DNA from: Penelope pileata
Lineage: Eukaryota; Chordata; Aves; Galliformes; Cracidae
NCBI GenBank assembly: GCA_013396635.1
Contig: WBMW01003926.1
Location: 77,356 to 141,355 of the forward strand
Reading direction: 5' to 3'
Length of the DNA: 64,000 nt
The position numbers were made by a program, and so were the translations under genes. The stretch's first letter is position 1. Every line of letters begins with the position of its first letter. The notes under the pieces were generated by a model that saw only the letters and a list, made by a program, of their open reading frames with translations, was not told the DNA's origin and ran no database searches. Below, piece by piece: positions 60,201-64,000 of this stretch.

Positions 60201-63200
60201 CAGCTGTGTCCCTCAGTGTCACATCCTAAATACCTGCAGGGGTGGTGGGCACTCCACCACCACCATGGGCAGCCCATTCCAGGGGCTGGCCACCCACTTT
60301 TTGGAGAAACTCTTCCCAACATCCAGTCCTAACCCCCCCCGGTGCAGCCTGAGACTGATAACAAATACTTGTTTACATTCTTTTCCTGGATCTTCTCTCC
60401 AAAACTGAGAAACTTGCCTTTTGTTTGCCCTTTCTCTTCCTCATTTTTGCCATTGAATTGCTTTCTTTCATGGTTCAGTGGTATTGATGGGAGCTCAGGA
60501 AAACGCATGGTTCCCTGTCATCCTCGCTGCAGTGGGACAGTCTGTTATGTTTCACCGGGGTGCTGGATCCTAGGCAAAAGGAAATGCTCTGTAACTGCAG
60601 ACAGACCCCACTGCAGACAGACCCATTAGCAGTGTCCCAGAAGTGCTCAGGAACAGGCAGATGGAGTGATACCACCAAGGGACTGGAAGGAATTAAATTT
60701 GAGATAAATAACTCCTTGCTCAAAGGACTGAAGAACTGCTTTGTCTTAATACCTGCGGGTCTCAAGTATTTCTGAGTAGCTCAAGAATTGTGTCTGACGA
60801 TTCGTTGGGTCATTGTCTTGTTTACAGTCTGAGGTCTGTGACTGTCTGAGCTCTTTTCTAAGAGTGGGTTTTATATCTCAATCTGTAAAAAGTTCAATTT
60901 TTAATGAGTTTGTGATCTTCCATCCAGGAGAAAAAGCAAATGTCTGCGCACAGAGTGGCTTCCTGGGTGTTTTGTCCCTCTGTGTTCCTTGCTGACCTTC
61001 AGCCTGGCTGCAGTTCAGCCTCTCGTCTCGGATGGCCGACGTGGGGGCTGTGGTGTCCTGCTGAGAACTGCAGGGTTCTGCTGAGATGACATTTTCTTTC
61101 TTTTGCTGACTGATGGAAGAAACTAACTGCCTGTTCTCTTTCCCCAGGGTACCACCCCGTCCCCGCGAGCCGCTCACGCCTGTGCTACCGTGGGGAACAG
61201 GGGCTACGTGTTCGGAGGCAGATACCGAGTGAGTCCCAGCCCAGCGCAGTGGGGTGTCCCTGGAACCCACAGGCAGTGTTTCAACCACGCTCTGCTTTGT
61301 TGCAGGAGTCCAGGATGAACGATCTCTACTATCTGAATCTGGATATGTGGGAGTGGAATGAAATGTAGGTACTAACCCTTGAGCTCTTTCGTGCGTCAGA
61401 CGCTACCAAGATGTCATTTGTATTCACTTCTAAGCAATCTAATGAACCTTAGTGACTACCTGCAGTAAGTGAGCAAACTAGGAAATCCCAAAAATCTTCC
61501 TGATTTTTGCTATTGGCATTTTTCAAGTACTGATAGGAGCAAAACTCTTTTTCACTGTGTCTCAAGTGCAAAGCTTTCTGTTGGGTCATGAGCTGGGCAC
61601 GGTATGAAGTTGCATAGTTCAGATACCTGAGAAATAACACACAGAAAAGAACAGCCCTGTCTGACTGTGGCCCGTCTGTAATTTCTGGTGCTTTTATTGA
61701 AATGCAGAATCACGCAAGGCATTTGCCCGGTCGGCCGATCGTGGCATTCTTTAACACCAATTTCCTCAGATCATCTCTTCCTCTTTGGAGGATTCACCAC
61801 TGACAAGCAGCCGTTAAGTAAGTGATCCCAAAAGGATTTTGTGTTGTCTTTGTGTTCGGAAATAGAAGCCTGAGTTACTGCCCGCTCGCCATCAGTGCTT
61901 TCTGAGTTCCCTCCAGGTAGTGGTGATGCAGCTCCCCAGGGGCAGCAGCTGAACTGGCAGGGTAGGAGTCACTGAGGGTGTGGAGACACCGCTCCGGACA
62001 GACCTCAGGCTGCTCTCAAAATGTGCCTCGTGCAGACTGCAGTTAGCAAGAGCTTTGCAGTTCTCTTTCCCTCCTGTAAAGCACTGTTAAACTCCTCAGA
62101 TAGCCAGCCCAAACGGTCAGAGGTTGGTCCTGAAAAACTGGATTTAGTTAAGACCAAAAATGAGCGTTGTGTTCCACCAGAGCATGTGTTTACTGCAGCA
62201 GACGTGAAGCAGCTGACAGACACTAACTGCTCCTCTTTGGGGTTTTGCTTGTTTTCAGGTGACGCCTGGATTTACTGTATCAGCAAGAACGAGTGGGTCC
62301 CGTTTGAGCACAACTACTCTGAAAAACCAAGGTATGGCACACACCTTGGAAACTTACAGAAAAAAAAAAAGTGAGGGAGCTTTTCATGTTGGCTGTGAGA
62401 GAGGACGCAGGTTCCTCTTGGCACCGCTCACCTTTCCTACCCACACAGCTCCCCAGGAACACTGAGGTGCAGAATCCACGCACAAAAAGCCCCACTCACA
62501 GCACGGTGTCTGGGGCAGGGGGCAGCTACAGCTCAGTGCTTGGTGCCAGCAGGAGACACGGGGATTTGGGTTTGGTGTGTGGGCAGAGGCCCCTGAGCTG
62601 AGTGCCAGCAGCGGAGCTGACAGGACCCTGTGTGTCCCTGCCGTGCCACACACGCTGTTCTCAGCGTCCTCGCTCGTGGCTGACCCCGTGCACACCCAGA
62701 ACATTTCTGTGTCCCATCAAGACCGAGTAAATGAGAGGTGATGCCCAGCAATTCAAAAGCACCCAAAGCACTGTGATGTGCACGGCATCAGAAGCACCCG
62801 TGTCACGTCAGCATGAGCCCGGTCTGCTCCTCATCCTCGTGCACAGCCCTGGGTCCATCCCCTCTGACCACTGCTGACGCGCTCAGCTCTGCAGCTCAGT
62901 GCTGGGAGGGCAGACCTGGGTGTGTTAACTCCACACACAAACCCCAGATGCAGGTTTTGGGGCGGGTGTTGCTGTTGTTTACCACGCTGCCTTCTGCTTG
63001 CAGGCTCTGGCACACGGCTTGTGCAAGCGAGGAGGGAGAGGTGATCGTCTTCGGGGGCTGTGCCAACAACCTGCTCGCCCATTCGAAAGCTGTGAGTACC
63101 CAGAGCTCTGCCTTCCTGCAGGAGCTGCTGCTTCTTAGTGCTGCAGCCAGTTTGCAATGCTTGCAGTCAGCAGGGAGGGCTGGCACAGATACACAAACAG

Positions 63201-63992
63201 CACCAGGGGGAACGTGCTGCTGCTTTTCTAGAAAAGCACGGGTCTCCCTCCTGAAAAGCAGCCTTCCCTCCTGGAACAGCACGGCGGTGCTGCCCCGGGA
63301 GCCTGGTCCAACCCTGCCACTCTGCCCAGTGCTTCTCACCAGGTGTGCTCAGGTGTGGCAGAGAGGCTCTCATCAGGCAGGATGGGGACTATTATGGTCT
63401 GTGAGGTCTGAAAGGTGAAAGGGTGAGTGAGCACGGCAGCACCTCCTGGTGTAAGAGCCAGTGGGCGTCAGGCAGGACCAGCGAGTGGCTCGGTGCAGGG
63501 CACCGCTCGGCACTGGTGGGAGCAGGGATCATCAACCCCAAAATAAATCGGTGACTGCTGAGCCTCATACCGACCCTGGGCCCAGAGGCCCTCGCATGCA
63601 GATCCCTGAGGACCTGGGACTGCTGCAGGGAGTGCTGCTGTTCCTTCTGAGCATGGGAGTGGGCTGGGGCAGAGCGGGACTCGGTTCGCTCGGTCTGGTT
63701 GTTAACCTGTCCGTAGTTCCCTCAGTGCCAAGCACAGACACTGCAGGGTTGGGTGAGCAGCTCTGTGCTCAGCTCACCTGCAGCCCCTGTGGCTGATGGG
63801 GACTGCAGCCCCCACAACAGTGCTCTCTGCCTTCCTTGTTGGGGCCCCTTTGAGCGTGAGCCCTGGCTGCTTTGGCTCCTGCTGACGTGATGGGGATCCA
63901 CACAAACTGCTGCTCTCTCTCTCTCTCCCCCACATCCAGGCTCACAGCAATGAAATCCTTGTGTTTTCTCTACAACCACGCTCTCTTGTAAG
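54128..63992 (+). CDS. KLHDC2: KLHDC2, kelch substrate receptor of CUL2 ligase (12 of 13 coding exons)
   Basis: Twelve exons join in frame to 1100 nt (366 codons plus 2 nt); the last exon, with most of the BC-box/cullin-box, is beyond the window. The family is known to pair with Elongin B/C-CUL2 and to destroy proteins ending in Gly-Gly (C-degrons), including products of failed selenoprotein synthesis. All pocket residues I know from human KLHDC2 (K147, Y163, W191, R236, R241, S269, W270) are present here at number plus one: K148, Y164, W192, R237, R242, S270, W271. The final exon seen ends SLVR, the start of the BC-box. Exon phases match KLHDC1 throughout. Confidence 0.97.
54288..54382. repeat. 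36-37 bp minisatellite at the KLHDC2 donor
   Basis: Copies of GCTCTGCTCCCTGCTGAGCT plus a tail start at 54288, 54324 and 54361 (the third partial). The repeat begins only 4 bases after the first coding exon. Confidence 0.85.
54830..54965 (+). mobile_element. CR1 3'-end fragment, sense
   Basis: GTCCCTGGAGGTGCCTGAGG through GAGGGCCCTTCCAACCCAAC to TTCTGTGATTCTGTC, a truncated CR1 end in KLHDC2. Confidence 0.88.
55275..55354 (+). CDS. KLHDC2: KLHDC2 coding exon 2 (residues 53-79)
   Basis: Acceptor TTCTGCAG, NAQVRGFYDFYLPRDEIWIY then NMETGR and a split Trp, donor TG|GTACAG. Confidence 0.95.
56222..56339 (+). CDS. KLHDC2: KLHDC2 coding exon 3 (residues 79-118)
   Basis: Acceptor CTTCCAG, KKSKTEGDVPPSMSGSCAVC, VDRVVYLFGGHHARGNTNK, donor AAG|GTCAGC. 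Confidence 0.95.
57403..57518 (+). CDS. KLHDC2: KLHDC2 coding exon 4 (residues 119-157)
   Basis: Acceptor TCTACAG, FYMLNSRSTDKVLQWVRVEC, QGVPPSSKDKLGVWVYKN, donor AA|GTAAGG. Contains pocket residue K148. Confidence 0.95.
57519..59394 (+). other. KLHDC2 intron after coding exon 4 (1.9 kb)
   Basis: GC-rich for an intron, which creates long chance frames on both strands (one plus frame of 256 codons at 58.1-58.9 kb). None resembles a protein I know. No gene called. Confidence 0.75.
59395..59476 (+). CDS. KLHDC2: KLHDC2 coding exon 5 (residues 157-184)
   Basis: Acceptor GTTTCAG, LIFFGGYGYFPEGKQRGTFE then FDETSFW, donor TGG|GTAAGC. Y164 lies in GGYGY. Confidence 0.95.
59567..59650 (+). CDS. KLHDC2: KLHDC2 coding exon 6 (residues 185-212)
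   Basis: Acceptor TTAAAG, NSGLPRGWNDHVHVLDTETF then TWSQPITT, donor ACG|GTAATT. W192 is in RGWND. Confidence 0.95.
60128..60345 (-). mobile_element. CR1 3'-end fragment, minus orientation
   Basis: AATCATAGAATCATTTAGGT, AAAGGACCTCCAGGTCCAGC, GGGCAGCCCATTCCAGGGGC and AACTCTTCCCAACATCCAGT are a CR1 terminus read in reverse, inside KLHDC2 and antisense to it. Confidence 0.9.
61148..61228 (+). CDS. KLHDC2: KLHDC2 coding exon 7 (residues 213-239)
   Basis: Acceptor TCCCCAG, GTTPSPRAAHACATVGNRGY then VFGGRYR, donor CGA|GTGAGT. R237 is the carboxylate-binding arginine by alignment with human R236. Confidence 0.95.
61306..61364 (+). CDS. KLHDC2: KLHDC2 coding exon 8 (residues 240-259)
   Basis: Acceptor GTTGCAG, ESRMNDLYYLNLDMWEWNE and a split Ile, donor AT|GTAGGT. 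R242 matches human R241. Confidence 0.95.
61708..61817 (+). CDS. KLHDC2: KLHDC2 coding exon 9 (residues 259-296)
   Basis: Acceptor AATGCAG, ITQGICPVGRSWHSLTPISS then DHLFLFGGFTTDKQPL, donor A|GTAAGT. S270-W271 in GRSWH. Confidence 0.95.
62259..62331 (+). CDS. KLHDC2: KLHDC2 coding exon 10 (residues 296-320)
   Basis: Acceptor TTTTCAG, DAWIYCISKNEWVPFEHNYS then EKP, donor AG|GTATGG. Confidence 0.95.
63004..63091 (+). CDS. KLHDC2: KLHDC2 coding exon 11 (residues 320-349)
   Basis: Acceptor CTTGCAG, LWHTACASEEGEVIVFGGCA then NNLLAHSKA, donor GCT|GTGAGT. Confidence 0.95.
63913..63927. repeat. Short (CT)n tract at a splice acceptor
   Basis: About seven CT units form the polypyrimidine tract in front of KLHDC2 coding exon 12. 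Confidence 0.8.
63940..63992 (+). CDS. KLHDC2: KLHDC2 coding exon 12 (residues 350-367)
   Basis: Acceptor CATCCAG, AHSNEILVFSLQPRSLV and a split Arg, donor AG|GTAAGA eight bases from the window end. SLVR begins the BC-box. Confidence 0.94.
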
Positions 63993-64000
63993 GTAAGAAG

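Noticed and set aside
1..64000. Endogenous retrovirus, tRNA, rRNA, microbial or CRISPR features
   Set aside because: No long terminal repeats, gag/pol-like frames, tRNA cloverleaf or spaced repeats were seen on reading through the window.

Overview
This is a vertebrate nuclear window, almost certainly from a bird and probably a galliform such as chicken. The evidence is short GT-AG introns, CpG-island promoters, and many CR1 LINE 3' ends with the typical bird tail (ATTCTRTGA-like). The gene order DNAAF2 - POLE2 - KLHDC1 - KLHDC2 matches the block I know from human 14q21.3. No microbial genes, CRISPR arrays, rRNA or tRNA genes were seen.

Layout. (1) 1-324, minus: the 5' end of DNAAF2, cut by the window edge. 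Its upstream side carries a four-unit, 49-50 bp tandem repeat (about 337-515); each unit has an RFX X-box-like site and a YY1-like site. (2) About 1020-18426, minus: POLE2, the DNA polymerase epsilon B subunit. I could place exons 2-19 base by base. Exon 1 is not in the sequence and probably fell into an assembly gap. The intron between exons 8 and 9 is a U12-type AT-AC intron. (3) 18.6-24.1 kb: CR1 fragments, a GC-rich block ending at a one-base gap (20147), a decayed hAT transposase remnant (20.2-20.8 kb), another CR1 and CpG-rich contigs broken by gaps at 23446, 23896-23956 and 24339. A 65-bp exact duplication beside two of these gaps suggests mis-ordered contigs. (4) 24109-51440, plus: KLHDC1, complete in 13 coding exons (404 aa). 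(5) About 53.2-64.0 kb, plus: KLHDC2, with a CpG-island promoter, a probable non-coding first exon and 12 coding exons (366 full codons). The last exon lies beyond the window.

How the genes relate. DNAAF2 is needed to preassemble ciliary dynein arms, and POLE2 is a structural subunit of the leading-strand replicase. KLHDC1 and KLHDC2 are tandem paralogues: their intron phases agree at all 12 introns that can be compared. They are kelch substrate receptors of cullin-RING ligases that read C-terminal degrons. The long introns are mostly unremarkable, AT-rich sequence with CR1 pieces and short tandem repeats. Apart from these, I found no undescribed system.
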